This document shows, one piece after another, positions 46,767 through 57,650 of a stretch of 64,000 nt of DNA (positions are counted from its first letter, which is position 1; each line of letters begins with the position of its first letter). Position numbers and translations under genes: made by a program. Source of the DNA: Capillidium heterosporum. Taxonomy: Eukaryota; Entomophthoromycota; Entomophthoromycetes; Entomophthorales; Capillidiaceae. The notes beneath the pieces are model-generated. The model saw nothing but the letters and a program-made list of their open reading frames with translations. It made no database searches and was not told where the DNA came from. The stretch lies in contig WBMQ01000006.1 of the NCBI GenBank assembly GCA_016630905.1, positions 124,001 through 188,000 of the forward strand, read 5' to 3'.

Positions 46767-47343
46767 TTAATCGGTCCTATGGAAAGTCCTACCACCTTTC
46801 GGCTTGTCGTTGAGTTTGGGGTTGTTTTTGGCCAAATTATCCTTTTCAGCACTGGCAAAGTCAAAAGAACAGTCGTGTTGATCAGGAAATCTATGCGAGT
46901 CGCAAAAGACAAAATCTATCAATGAAATTAGTAAACAACCTTTTTAACATTCCAAACTTACTGCAGCGGCACAAGTTAATGGACTGCTTCGTCAAAGCAA
47001 CCTTCCCCCTACATTCGTAACATCGACTTCTACTAATCTGATATCCCTTATCTGGCTTCATATACTTGGTTTGGGTAGTTTCCTGCTTCGGCTGCTTTAC
47101 CGTGCCTTTGTTACTTACTATAACTTTGACTTCGATAGGTAGTTGGGGGGATTCTTTCTTTTTATCAGCTTCTTGTTTGGCAGTTCTATCTAATTTGAAG
47201 CATCGCGAACACATGTTGTTGTAGACAGGGTGGCTATTAAATCGTTGTTTTAATACAATGAACACAAAGTCATGTAATGTTGATTACCTATAGGCGCCAC
47301 AACCCTTTTCGCAGAATTCGGTTAATGCGTTGTTGTTCTCCAT
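46767..47343 (-). CDS. A20/AN1 zinc-finger protein
   Basis: Small stress-associated type protein with an N-terminal A20 finger and a C-terminal AN1 finger. Exons 47343-47288, 47233-46962 and 46915-46767 join in frame to 158 residues. A20: FCEKGCGAYSHPVYNNMCSR then C, spacing C-x3-C-x11-C-x2-C. A charged linker follows. AN1: CYECRGKVALTKQS, then CRCNFVFCDSHRFPDQHDC, with all Cys/His ligands; the last splice junction lies inside this finger, and only the phase used here restores it. The tail ASAEKDNLAKNNPKLNDKPK matches the usual AN1 end. Such proteins bind ubiquitin or proteasome factors (for example ZFAND5/6). Confidence 0.93.
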
Positions 47344-49084
47344 GATGTTTTAAAACCTGACTTCAGATGTAAGATGGTGGTGTTGATATGGTCGGTAGCA
47401 AAAAGCCAGTATGGGCCTTGGATATGGTGTTGAAAGCTTTTGCTGTCGAGTTCTTGCGTATAGAAGAATCAGTTAAAAAGATACCTTTGGAGTCACATTC
47501 CAAATTTAAATTTTGCTGATTTCTCTAATGCTGCATAACTGAACCAAATCAGCTTAGCTGAAATATCTAGAATTTACGGTTGTCGGATTAAAACCAATAG
47601 TGGCATTTACTGGCCATAATAGGCTGTTATTATTGGCTGGATTGATTGACCTGGTCTAGAAAATGCTATTTGAATTTAATGACTGCTATTTATGGCTTAT
47701 CCTCCCCTTTAGCTAAATATTTAGATACATGTAGATATAGGTAAAGAGAAGCTTTCTGGGTGTTTATTGGTATGTGGAGATTGTATGCCAATAGAATAGT
47801 AAACTTTTCTAATACCTTGCTACCAATTTCTATCAATAAATGAAAATAGTTAGCTTCAGGCTGATCGTGGTACACAAATATAAATAGGCCTCATAAAAGA
47901 CTGCTATATGTTTGCTTATTCAAACAATCAATACCTGCCAAAATTATCAAAGAAAATGAACCATTTGCAAACGATCTAAGCAGTGAAGTTTACTTGGACT
48001 AGATCGGATGTTTATCACTTTTTGCTTATTTTGACTGTATCTTCAATGTGAGATTATAAGACCCAATATATTTAAGATATGCCACAGCTGAAATTTGTAT
48101 TCTAAGTTTTAATGAGGTGTAAGGCATATATGTATAAAGTTTAGGCTTACTTCAAGTTTTCATACTAAAAGCTGTAATTTCCCAAGAATGTGTCCATTCT
48201 TCAAGAGCCTTATATATTCCTTAATTTGGAAATAATATTTTGGTATGTTTACCCAACTAAACTCACCATGCCAAATTAGTTCAAGTCATATACTCCTTTA
48301 TAAGCGGCAAAATAAGTTATGTATATCCATAAACATCCAAGTATATTGTGCTTGTACAAGTATTATTTGATGATATACTTAACTTTCAAGAAATTTATAA
48401 GCTACACATCTTGCTGTGTAGCAATCTTAGTATATAATTCAACTGAAGGATAACCTACATATCAACCGGTTATCGATGCACTGCCTAATGGAAAAAAGAA
48501 TGGTGCGATATAACTATTCCCGATTGCTAAAGTTTTGAAGCTGGAGGAACATTTGCAAATAGGTGAGTGCGGAAAAACCAAAGTATAGCTCCGTAAAGCT
48601 TTTTATGGGCGATGTTCTTCCACCGTGCATGGTTCCTTTTGGTTTATAAGTTCCAAGTCACCAACACGCCCTCTCTCCCCACCGAATCTGATTCCAATTT
48701 AAATTTGAGGTGCTGACTTCCCTATCACCCATATTTTTAGCATCACGGAGACTTGAATTAGGCTAGTTTAGTCAAAATTTTGGAATTGCTAGGACTAAAA
48801 ATACAACCCCAATCAAGTTTGTGCTTCCCAAAATATAAATCGTCCATCCTTCCGATCCAGCCCATCCAACAATTGCAAAGTGAACGCTCAAGGTTACAGC
48901 CTGTATAAAAGTTAGACGAAGGACGACACACACGACATCTAGATTAATAGACGAGGTTCAAGTTGCCAAAGTACATTGAAATAGATACGCGTTTGTACGC
49001 ATAGAACTAGATAGACAAATCAATTAAACAAGGTTCCGAAATTTTGGGGTTAAAGTCCTAAGCATTGTACTAAGGTAGACCTAC
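47344..49084. other. Spacer, A20/AN1 gene to PAK-like kinase
   Basis: 1.7 kb between divergent starts. The only clear element is the TATA box at 48904-48911. No gene or RNA was recognised in the rest. Confidence 0.5.
48904..48911 (+). promoter_or_regulatory. TATA box of the PAK-like kinase gene
   Basis: TATAAAAG in the context CAGCCTGTATAAAAGTTAG, about 174-181 bp before the ATG at 49085. Confidence 0.5.
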
Positions 49085-51351
49085 ATGAAAACAGCATTGC
49101 AACCCAAGTCCGAATTAGAGCGCCCAATGTCTGGATGGATGACCGATTTTTTGACGAAAACAACCCCCAAGATTTTCAAGAACAAGAACGGAAAAAATAA
49201 GAACAAGGAGATTAAGGCAGCCAAGTCCGAAAACGACTTTCAGAACATAGTTTCGATAGGACGTCCCACCGACTTTGAGCACGGCATACATATAGAGTAC
49301 AATACGCAGTCGGGAAGGTTCAACGTAAGTGGATAGCTTTATTTGGTTTAAAATGTTTTTGCTTTAGGGAGTTCCTGATGTGTGGAGGAGCACGATACCA
49401 TACGACGACCTTTTGAACACAAACGACATAGCTCCCAACTTAGTTCCTACCACTCCTAGCTCACTACCTAGTAACCGATAGTGTATGCTATATTTTAACT
49501 TATTGTTTAGATGAGATGCGAGGGATGAAGATTGGTGCACCGTATAATGTAAAGCATGAGATGCATGTCAAATTCGACAAGACAGGGAACGCCTCAGCAA
49601 TCGTACTTTGTAAAACAATGTTTTTATTAACCAGCTTTAGGGCATACCCAACGAATGGGTAGCTAAGTTTGCGAGATCAGGAATAAGCTTAAGCGAACTG
49701 AAGACCAACTCGGAGATAGGCTATTCTTCCAAAGACTCAAGAGAGTCCAAAGATTATAGGCCAAGCCAACCGAAGCATGGATCTTTGTTTAATCCCAAAT
49801 CCAGCCCCAACTTACGAGCTAGCAGTCTGAGGCGACGTTCCATTGTCATCGAAACTAATACCTCGAGAGAGTTGAGTCTGCTGGAGAAGGCGCTTGACAA
49901 AGCAGTTCGCGAATCGATCCAGATCCCACCCAAGTTGAAAGCCCTCTCCCCAACTTTGGAACCGGGGTCCCCAAGGTCGCCACGGCCGTTGACCAATAGT
50001 CCCACCTTGAAACTACCCCACCACTTTGTCGACAACTGTGGACTTCGAAGGTTTATAAAAGATCCCTTTATGAACCCGATATCCAAGTTTATCAACAGGA
50101 CGGCTATAGCTGAAGGAGACAATGGTGAAATCCACAAGGCTTTAGAAGAGGGAACTAACCGATGGGTACCTTTTTTGTTCCACTTGACTTTACCTAATCG
50201 TTTTATAATTCCGTTAGGTTGCCATAAAAATTGTCAACCAAACCATGACAGCCAAACTCAAAACTCTGCAATCAGAGCTGCATCTCATGTCCTCCCTCAA
50301 CCACCCCAACTTCTTGGAGTATTATGGGGCCTACATAACCGATAGTTCCCTATGGGTAAGTTAATTTCCAAATGACATTTTGAAACGCCACCTATTTTTT
50401 ATTTTGGCCTTCGACTGATTTCTTTATAGATTGTCATGGAGCTGATGGACCTGGGCCCATTGACCGAAATCGTTGGTTGCTACCCCGACCTCAAGATGTC
50501 GGAGCCGCAAATAGCTAGGGTCAGTTATGACATCCTATGTGCGTTGGCTTTCTTAGAAGGTTTAGGTAGGATCCACAGAGATGTGCGCAGTGACAACGTG
50601 CTCATCAACTCGGAAGGCCAGATCAAGTTAGGTAAGTGGATTTTATTTCGGTGAGATTTGAAAACTAACTTTGGATTGGTATAGCTGACTTTGGGAAGGG
50701 TAGCATGCTGACGGAGGACCAGCCTACTAGGAACTCTTCGGTGGGTACCGTGTACTGGATGGCTCCCGAAGTCGTACAGGGTACTGCATACGCTACCAAG
50801 GTAAAGTATTTTTGGTTTAGAATACTTTAATCCCTTTGATATTTATTTCAACTGAATTACACAACGGCAGTATCTAATTTTTATTACTATTTAGGTCGAC
50901 GTGTGGAGTTTCGGTGTATTACTTTTTGAAATGGCAGAAGGGAACCCACCCCTCATGGGCTATGACATGAACCAGGTATTTTACTTTATTTTAAACTGCG
51001 TTATAAAATTCTAAAACTTTGACTAGGCTAAGGAGCACCTGCTGACCGCTTCAGCCCCCGAATTGAACTCCAAGGGCCAGTGGTCTGATACCTTCCAGAA
51101 CTTTGTGGCCCAAGCTACTCAAGTCGAACCTAGCTTGAGGCCGTTAGCTTCCGATTTACAAGATGTAAGCACCACTATAATTCTCTTTATCTTACAATAT
51201 CTTTTACCTTGTAAAACTTACTAATGTATCTTGGTAGCATCCCTTCTTAAAATGTCGCTCCCAACAAAGTGAGATAGTCACCCTCTTCAAGCAAAGTTTG
51301 GAGATGCAGGTGGAAGAAGAAGATGGTAATGAGGATGGCGGAGCTACTTGA
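49085..51351 (+). CDS. PAK-type protein kinase with two CRIB motifs
   Basis: Cdc42/Rac effector kinase. Ten exons (49085-49324, 49368-49470, 49511-49602, 49641-50165, 50218-50355, 50430-50631, 50685-50800, 50895-50975, 51027-51164, 51238-51351) join in frame to 582 residues. CRIB 1 is IGRPTDFEHGIHIEYN at residues 58-73; CRIB 2 is IGAPYNVKHEMHVKFD at 122-137, followed by GIPNEWVAKFARSGIS, the typical PBD tail. A serine/proline-rich linker leads to the kinase domain from about 300: AEGDNGEIHKA (worn glycine loop), VAIKIV, IHRDVRSDNVLI, ADFGKGS, SSVGTVYWMAPEVV, VDVWSFGVLLFEMAEG. The catalytic-loop Lys of HRDxK is Arg here, and no PH domain is present. A strong TATA box lies upstream. Confidence 0.93.
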
Positions 51352-52287
51352 TTAAGTTCTAATTTGAGCTCCGCTACAGGTGGTGGACTTGGATTTCTTA
51401 CCAACTTTCCCTCCCTTTAAATGATGGGAGTCCAAAATATTTTCCTAATTAATTGACCTTCCTTATTGCGATTTGTTAGGTAGTCTCACTGCCTAGTCGA
51501 AAACATGTAAGAAGTTGTACCATAGTAAGATACATTAAAATTTTCAAATCTTGGGCTGGTCCACTCTACTTTTTAGATGTAAAGGAAACGTTGACGTGCT
51601 CCTTCTACCTTTTGATTGAAATGGAAGCAGTAATTCAAAGTTGAAAAGTTTATCTTGGGGTCATGGTAGGTGCTGGTAACACACTTCTTTTTTGAAAAGG
51701 GTGATGATAGTTGGATGTGTAATAGTTTTAAGTTTATTATATGCATCTTTAAGCATCATAATTTGCAAGTAAATCGGGTGATTGATACCGCTAAAGCTAA
51801 ATAAAATGTTGTTATGGTCATTTTAGAAAGTCAAAGGATTTTTATCAAGTTTTAAACTTTAATAAAATATATTTTATTTACAAATAATAAATCTTATAAT
51901 AGATTTTGGAATCCAGTTCAAATATGTGAACTTAACATTAAATAGTGATATGTGGTATTGTAAAAAGTGGTGACATGGGCTTGCAGCCTTAACCACTCAA
52001 GTTTAGAAAGTAGATGCTTCAAACTACTATACCTGGCTAAACATATCTTATATAACATTTTAGCATATAAATAAATTTTGAAAAATTCAAGTATAGCTGT
52101 ATGAAATGTAGCATTCTACATGAATAAGGACTATGTGTACGTGTACTTTAAAAACGATAGATTAGTTACGTAGAAAACACAAGCATCATGAAATTACATT
52201 CTAAACCGTATATCTGATTATTTAATACCAGTTACCTTCTAAATATGACTATTCATCCTACATTTCAACTTCTCGAGCCTAAACTAT
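51352..52287. other. Spacer
   Basis: 936 bp between convergent PAK-like and OXA1 genes; AT-rich, nothing recognised. Confidence 0.5.
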
Positions 52288-53527
52288 CTAACTTCTAGTT
52301 AGGAAGGAGTACCACTTCTTCTCACTCTTCTTCTTTCTAGGTCCAACCAGCTTGTGCTTCTGAACAGCCGGCAACTTCAGCAAAGCGCGCACCTTAGGGT
52401 TGTTCAGAGTAAGCACTTGGAAGATGGAAAAGGTGTTGCTAGTGATCCAATAAATGAATACCGAGGAGGGTAAGTTGTAAGTCAGAGGTACCATAGCGAC
52501 AGCTAGGACACGCATAGCCGACTTCATCCAAGGCTGCTGGTTGCTAGCACCAGGGCCCATATCGGCACCCAACTCAGTTGTAGCCAAGAAGCTGAGGGAA
52601 GAGATGATAGGTAAGGCGTAGGTGGGGTCAGCGACAGTCAAGTTGGTGAACCAAGCAGCGCCTCCCGTCAAAAAGGTAGGTACTGGTAACGAGGACATGG
52701 CCTGTAAGGCAAAGAAGAAACTGATCATGACAGGGATTTGTACGACTGGCATAAGGATCATCTGGAACGGTTTCAAGTTGTGTTTCTTGAAGAGTTCACG
52801 CAGCTTTTGCGACTGCAAAGCTAACTCAAAGTTGTCGCGGTCGGCCTTGGCCCGATTGATCTTGGCCGTTATGGCATCCATCTCGGGCTTGACATTGGCG
52901 ATCTTGCTGGCTCCTTTGTTCAAGTTGATGATGAGGGGTAGCATAAGGGTACGGATGAGGACGGTGGTGACAACAATAGTTCCTACCCAAGGCAAACCGG
53001 TAGTTACGTTAACTACTTCCAATACCTTTTCAAGTAATCCAACTGGTGTGTAGTTGCATAAGCCTAGAGCTGCTAAGTCGCCTAACTGGTGGGGTCCCGA
53101 ACTTAGAACTTCAGCGGCGGTGGTGTTGACTAAAGTGGGCTCAACAAAACCTTTTGAAAGTAGCTCAGCTCCACTATCAACTTGAGAAGGCAGGGCATTG
53201 GTGATGGCTGGTTCTACTGAGGCAGGGAATGGGAGTTACCTCCTTGATGGGTTCCGCTACATCTTTTAAAGTCGAGTTGTAACGAGTGAATTGGAGGTTG
53301 GTGGTTCCGAATAAAAATGGCTTTAAAGTCTAGTTTTATAGTATGTTAAAGGATGTCTAAAATATATGCTTACCTCTCCTTTAAACTTCAAATTCACATT
53401 GCTGAATTTTGAAGTTGATCTTAATAAGCTGGGTTGGGCTCTTTAATATAAATAACCAAAATAAATAAATGAAGCTATGTTAAAATGCTTACTTCAAGGT
53501 GCCTAATATAATTCTTCTATTGATCAT
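52288..53527 (-). CDS. OXA1: Mitochondrial inner-membrane insertase Oxa1 (one extra base)
   Basis: YidC/Oxa1-family insertase for mitochondrially made proteins. Exons 53527-53493, 53440-53374 and 53329-52288. The N-terminus MINRRIILGTLKAQPSLLRS is basic with no acids, a mitochondrial presequence. The core has LPWVGTIVVTTVLIRTLMLP, a charged loop before LRELFKKHNLKPFQ, MPVVQIPVMISFFFALQAM, LPIISSLSFLATTELGAD and LPSSVFIYWITSNTFSIFQV, ending with a basic tail KHKLVGPRKKKSEKKW for ribosome binding. The summed length is a multiple of three plus one: a +1 shift is needed between about 53250 and 53175, in the poorly conserved region before the first helix (a CCC run at about 53230 is a candidate site). 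The rest is well kept. Confidence 0.88.
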
Positions 53528-53681
53528 GTTATGCTTCAGTTGTTTCTATCTATTCAGCCAGTATGTATGTTGGTCTATACCCTCCTCAAGTCGTTAAAAA
53601 ATTTCAACAGGTTCGAAGTTGGAAACTTTTCTCGAAACTTTTCAAATTTTTGGAAGGAATTGCTTGGTGCTCAAACTTTAA

Positions 53682-53711
53682 ACCCTGTCCTTTGAAGACA
53701 GGGTATAAATA
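53682..53711. promoter_or_regulatory. Inverted repeat abutting a TATA box upstream of OXA1
   Basis: ACCCTGTC and GACAGGGT form perfect 8-bp arms (53682-53689 and 53697-53704) around a 7-nt spacer. The right arm runs straight into TATAAATA (53704-53711), which also reads TATTTATA on the minus strand. It lies about 155 bp upstream of the OXA1 start. Could be a dimeric operator or an RNA hairpin in a leader. Confidence 0.4.
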
Positions 53712-53872
53712 GCTGTTGATAGATGAAGTTTTCTAGGTACTGTAATTATTGGTTAGAGCTTTGATGCAATCTTTGCCAACCAACATAAAGCACCCACAAA
53801 TTAGCCTATCCACTTTGACAATCTATTTAAGTTGGGGCATATTATTGGAGAACTTGTAGACTATACTTTTCC

Positions 53873-54038
53873 TTAAGAACCGTTAGTTAAATTGGAAATC
53901 GGCTTGAACCGAAAACAGAGAAGGCTGGACACGTACTAAAATCTCGGAATTGCTACTTATATAATAGTTGAAGACCAAACTTACACTACTTAATAATGTA
54001 AAAACATATGTAGTAAAGTTCCTAGACTTTTTAGTCAT
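53873..54038 (-). CDS. Possible mini-protein, spliced, 38 residues
   Basis: ATG 54038 opens MTKKSRNFTTYVFTLLSS; a canonical intron (GTAAGT at 53984 to TTTTAG at 53936, 49 nt) joins to YVSSLLCFRFKPISNLTNGS and stop. A single hydrophobic stretch is flanked by basic residues. The good splice sites are the main support; no homolog recognised and chance is quite possible. Confidence 0.22.
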
Positions 54039-54532
54039 GATACTCGGTACATATTCATCAATCTGGCCTTCCTTTCCATTACTAATCACACCATTTCACC
54101 TTCCAATTTTACGATTTTGAGGATGGTTTTGTCACATGGACTGATGTTTAACGACTTTATGATGTAATGTGGTTTAGCATCAAAAGCCAAATCGACTTTG
54201 CTTCAAGCTCAACATCTCTACACAAGTATTGATTTATAATAAGAAGTTGGAGCTAAGAGCGAGCTGAAAGACGAAACGATACAATACAGTACAAGACAAC
54301 CTTTACCTCGTATATATTTAAAAGACGGCCAAGTTTACAACATAATTGTAGCTATATGCAACTCCAACCAAAGGTATCGTTCAATTTTTAGATAGTAACT
54401 ATTAAAGCGACTTGGACGCACCATCCCAACCAAACATAAACCACCCTATTAGTTTGCCAACTACCAGCGAATACCTTAATATCAATTCACCAACAAAGTA
54501 CTTGGCATAGCTACCTCAATATTTAAAAAAGT

Positions 54533-56317
54533 ATGGGAATCTTCAGTGGAAACAGTTCGAACCCATTGGTCAACCTGTTACAAAACTTACGCACCCTTCG
54601 AAACGAGGCACATAATGATAACCCTCTGCTAAGTGAAACCAATTCGATAAATGCCGATGAAGACTTGATTGACAGCTCCAAGATAAGTAACGAAGCTTCC
54701 AATCCACCAGCTACTCCATTGGATAGTACGATATCCAAGATAGGATTCGGCAAGTTCCAGTACCAGATGCTTATCTTGTGTGGATTAGGTTGGTTAGCCG
54801 ACAACATGTGGTTGCAGTGTGTGGCTGTAATATTGCCGCGTGTGCAACGGCACTTTGATGTACCCGAGACCCAGGTAGGTATTTTATCCAGCTCCATATT
54901 TACGGGCATGATGCTGGGCTCCTTGTTTTGGGGATTATTCTCCGACTCCAACGGACGTAAAAGTGCCTTCAACTGGACTTTGGCGGTGGCTGCTTTCTTT
55001 GGGATTTTGGCATCGATGGCACCTACTTTTTCCTCGCTGTGCATCTGCCTGCTGTTGCTAGGTTTCGGCGTTGGTGGTAACATGCCGGTGGACGGTGCCT
55101 TGTTCTTGGAGTTTATACCCAAAGAGTCGCAGCACCTCCTCACCTTTTTGTCGGTTTTCTTCTCTTTCGGTGCGGTCCTAACTTCCTTCTTGGCTTGGTT
55201 GATTTTACCAGCTTACTCGTGCAAGGTTGGTAAGGAAGGAAGTAGTTCGTGCGACGTCGAGTTGGAGAACAACGGGTGGAGGTACCTACTGCTAGCTTTA
55301 GGCCTGCTAAACCTGCTGATGGTGGTATCTAGAGTCTTACTCTTCCACCTGCCTGAGTCCCCCAAGTTCCTTATGGCACAAAATCGTCCTGATGACGTCG
55401 TCCTCGTACTACGTCGCATCGTCCGCATCAATGGATCCAAGCTGTCCATCAACTTGAAGGACATCCAGTCGAACGGTGGCCTCGATTATGCGACCATAAA
55501 TCCGGGCCAGGACCCACCCAGTCCAACGTTGTACGATACACCAATTGAGGAAGTGGACGAGGAGTACATCCCAAGTTCACCACCGTCTCCCAAAGCTTTA
55601 GGATCAACCTGGGAGCGCGTAGTACCTATCCTCTTCGGACGGCGCTACCTTCTGACAACGATATTAGTCTGGATTATCTGGACGTTGACGTCGTTCGCCT
55701 ACACCATGTTCAACGTCTACTTGCCCAAGTACTTGGAGGATAAAGGCGGCAGTACCGATAATGACTCCAACCTCAACCAGGTGTACGCTAGCGCTCTCAT
55801 CTATTCATTGTGCGGGATCCCCGGTTCTATAGTAATTATTTTTATCTAGGTTAAACTAATGTCACGTTTTAGATCGGAAGTTACCTAGTCGACACTAAAT
55901 TAGGGCGAAAGGGCTCTATGGCACTATCGACCTTCGGTGCCGCTTTAGGACTGCTAGCCTTTGTTCTATCTTCGACTGCATTTGGTATGCTCCTAAGTTC
56001 GGGCATGGTCAATTTCCTGGCTACTGTCATGTACGCTGTCATATACGCCTATACTCCTGAAGTGTTTGGACCCCAAGTCCGCGGTACCGCTTCCGGCATC
56101 GCGTCGGCACTCAGTAGGATGTAAATTTTTATTTTACCAAAATATTTATCAGTCGCTAATTTTTAACATTAGCTCAGGGATTTTGGCCCCACTTGTCACT
56201 GGCTTCTTGTTGACAATAGGTAAGTCTCTACCCAACTTTCTGTCGGTGATTTTGTTCGTCCTGGTTGGTTTCTGTATGTTGGCATTACCGATCGAAACCA
56301 AAGGTGGAGTGAACTGA
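54533..56317 (+). CDS. SV2/SVOP-like MFS transporter
   Basis: Major facilitator of the SV2/SVOP-like group, probably a proton-coupled organic solute carrier. Exons 54533-55831, 55873-56120 and 56173-56317 join in frame to 563 residues. About 70 cytosolic residues precede helix 1. Motifs: FGKFQYQMLILCGLGWLADN (helix 1), WGLFSDSNGRKSAF, the MFS loop 2-3 D-x2-G-R-(K/R) motif, GFGVGGNMPVDGALFLEFIP (helix 4-5), then a central cytosolic loop with SPP repeats, RRYLLTTILVWIIWTLTSFA (helix 7), YTPEVFGPQVRGTASG (loop 10-11) and PIETKG at the end. Twelve helices are expected. The substrate is unknown. Intron phases are clean and no lesion is seen. Confidence 0.92.
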
Positions 56318-57363
56318 TTTCTTTAAGTTGATAGCTTCTATACATATGTCCTTATTGCTTGTATATAGCCTGATTCCGTTACATTTAAAATTTGGTCGGG
56401 CCTTACTTTGTTGATATTTTTTATTTAGTTGATGTGCATAGATCTAAATTTTTGGTTGGTGTTTTAATAAATATAGAGTATAGATTAGAGTCTCTACTGC
56501 TTGTTTTTCCTATTGCTGCATAGTATCTTACACCACTTTGTTATAAATAGAATGTTACTTTGATCTTTTTACTATCCAAATATGATATGTTACATGTAAT
56601 ATAGTTGGTTGTAAATAGGCTTTTCGAAAACGAGAGACTGTATTTTAGAACTCTTCGACGCTCTGTTTCGTTGATTATAACTTTACTTGCTTATAGATAA
56701 ACCTTCAGCCCATTTACTTTTTCAAGTACTAATTTTTGAACAATCACGCTACTCATCCAACATCACTGTCGGTTTTACATTGAAAGGTTGGATCTAGCAG
56801 GTACAAGGTCACCAGCTAAGAAGGTAGCTTTTGGATAGAGAGATATTATAGCTTAGTTTCATTAAAAATCGATACCAAAAAGATAAAGAGATGTGTAGTG
56901 GCAGCTTTTCCTGTTATATTCATGAAGGCGATAGTAGTACCAACCATCTCTACCACACCAAACATCTATCTAAAATCCCTTCACCAATCCATTAAATTTT
57001 CCTTTCGGATGAAAGGTCAAGGTGAGTCACCTGATTTTCAGTCTTTCTTACAAACATCTTACACATTATATTTGCTATTTACTTTTATAGTACTAGTCCA
57101 TTGCTATAGTATGGTGCAATTGTCTAATGGACTTTTGTCATTTATCTAAATTTGGGTAAAGTCTTTGGAATACCCTAGGCTGTTGGTTGGGAAGTTTGGA
57201 TTTGAAATGGATGTATTTAAAGCATTTAATATAAGACTTGTAAACCCCAAAGGTAGCTAAAGGTCTACACAGTCTACAACCACTTGAGATCTAAATAACA
57301 ATCAAAGACTCATCACTAGGCAAACCTTACAGCCATACTACACCTTCCAACTTTGCAATTCCG
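56318..57363. other. Spacer
   Basis: About 1 kb. An open frame near 56922-57150 (MKAIVVPTISTTPNIYLKSL start) has no recognised family and is not called. Confidence 0.45.
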
Positions 57364-57570
57364 ATGAGTCAACCCATATCCCCGCCCAAAAATAGCTTTG
57401 AAGAACAACTTATTTCCTCAAGAATTGCTAGATTGCTTTGCCATAAACAAAAGTCCAAAAAGTCATGCAAGACTAATTTCAGTTCCTTGCCGAAATTAAA
57501 TGACAACTTGCTAATTGAGCACTTGGAAATGTATAAAAGCTCTAGATTTCGAACCACCAAACAGTTTTAA
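57364..57570 (+). CDS. Possible small basic protein
   Basis: ATG-started frame of 68 residues (MSQPISPPKNSFEEQLISSR ... ending RFRTTKQF), basic with several lysines and no hydrophobic segment. Balanced amino-acid use and clean start context favour coding, but there is no family match and the frame is short. It lies 80 bp before the NhaC-type antiporter on the same strand, so it could instead be an upstream open frame in that gene's leader. Confidence 0.3.
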   Translation: MSQPISPPKNSFEEQLISSRIARLLCHKQKSKKSCKTNFSSLPKLNDNLLIEHLEMYKSSRFRTTKQF

Positions 57571-57650
57571 AAACTTTTCAACCTACTTTTACAATCAAAG
57601 GGAAGCGAGAGCTTGTAAAGAAGAAACCTCGACCTCAATATAAACTCGAC

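Larger units (their letters stand above)
53528..54532. other. Divergent spacer, OXA1 and MFS transporter
   Basis: 1 kb holding the inverted repeat/TATA at 53682-53711 and the doubtful mini-gene at 53873-54038. Nothing else recognised. Confidence 0.45.

Noticed and set aside
46725-46800. tRNA-like T-loop (GGGAATCGAACC on plus strand)
   Set aside because: The flanking bases do not form a T-stem or cloverleaf, and the segment overlaps the end of the A20/AN1 coding exon.
51204-51404. Minus-strand frames over the PAK-like, CCT5, CWC24 and antiporter genes
   Set aside because: Shadows of well-supported genes on the other strand.
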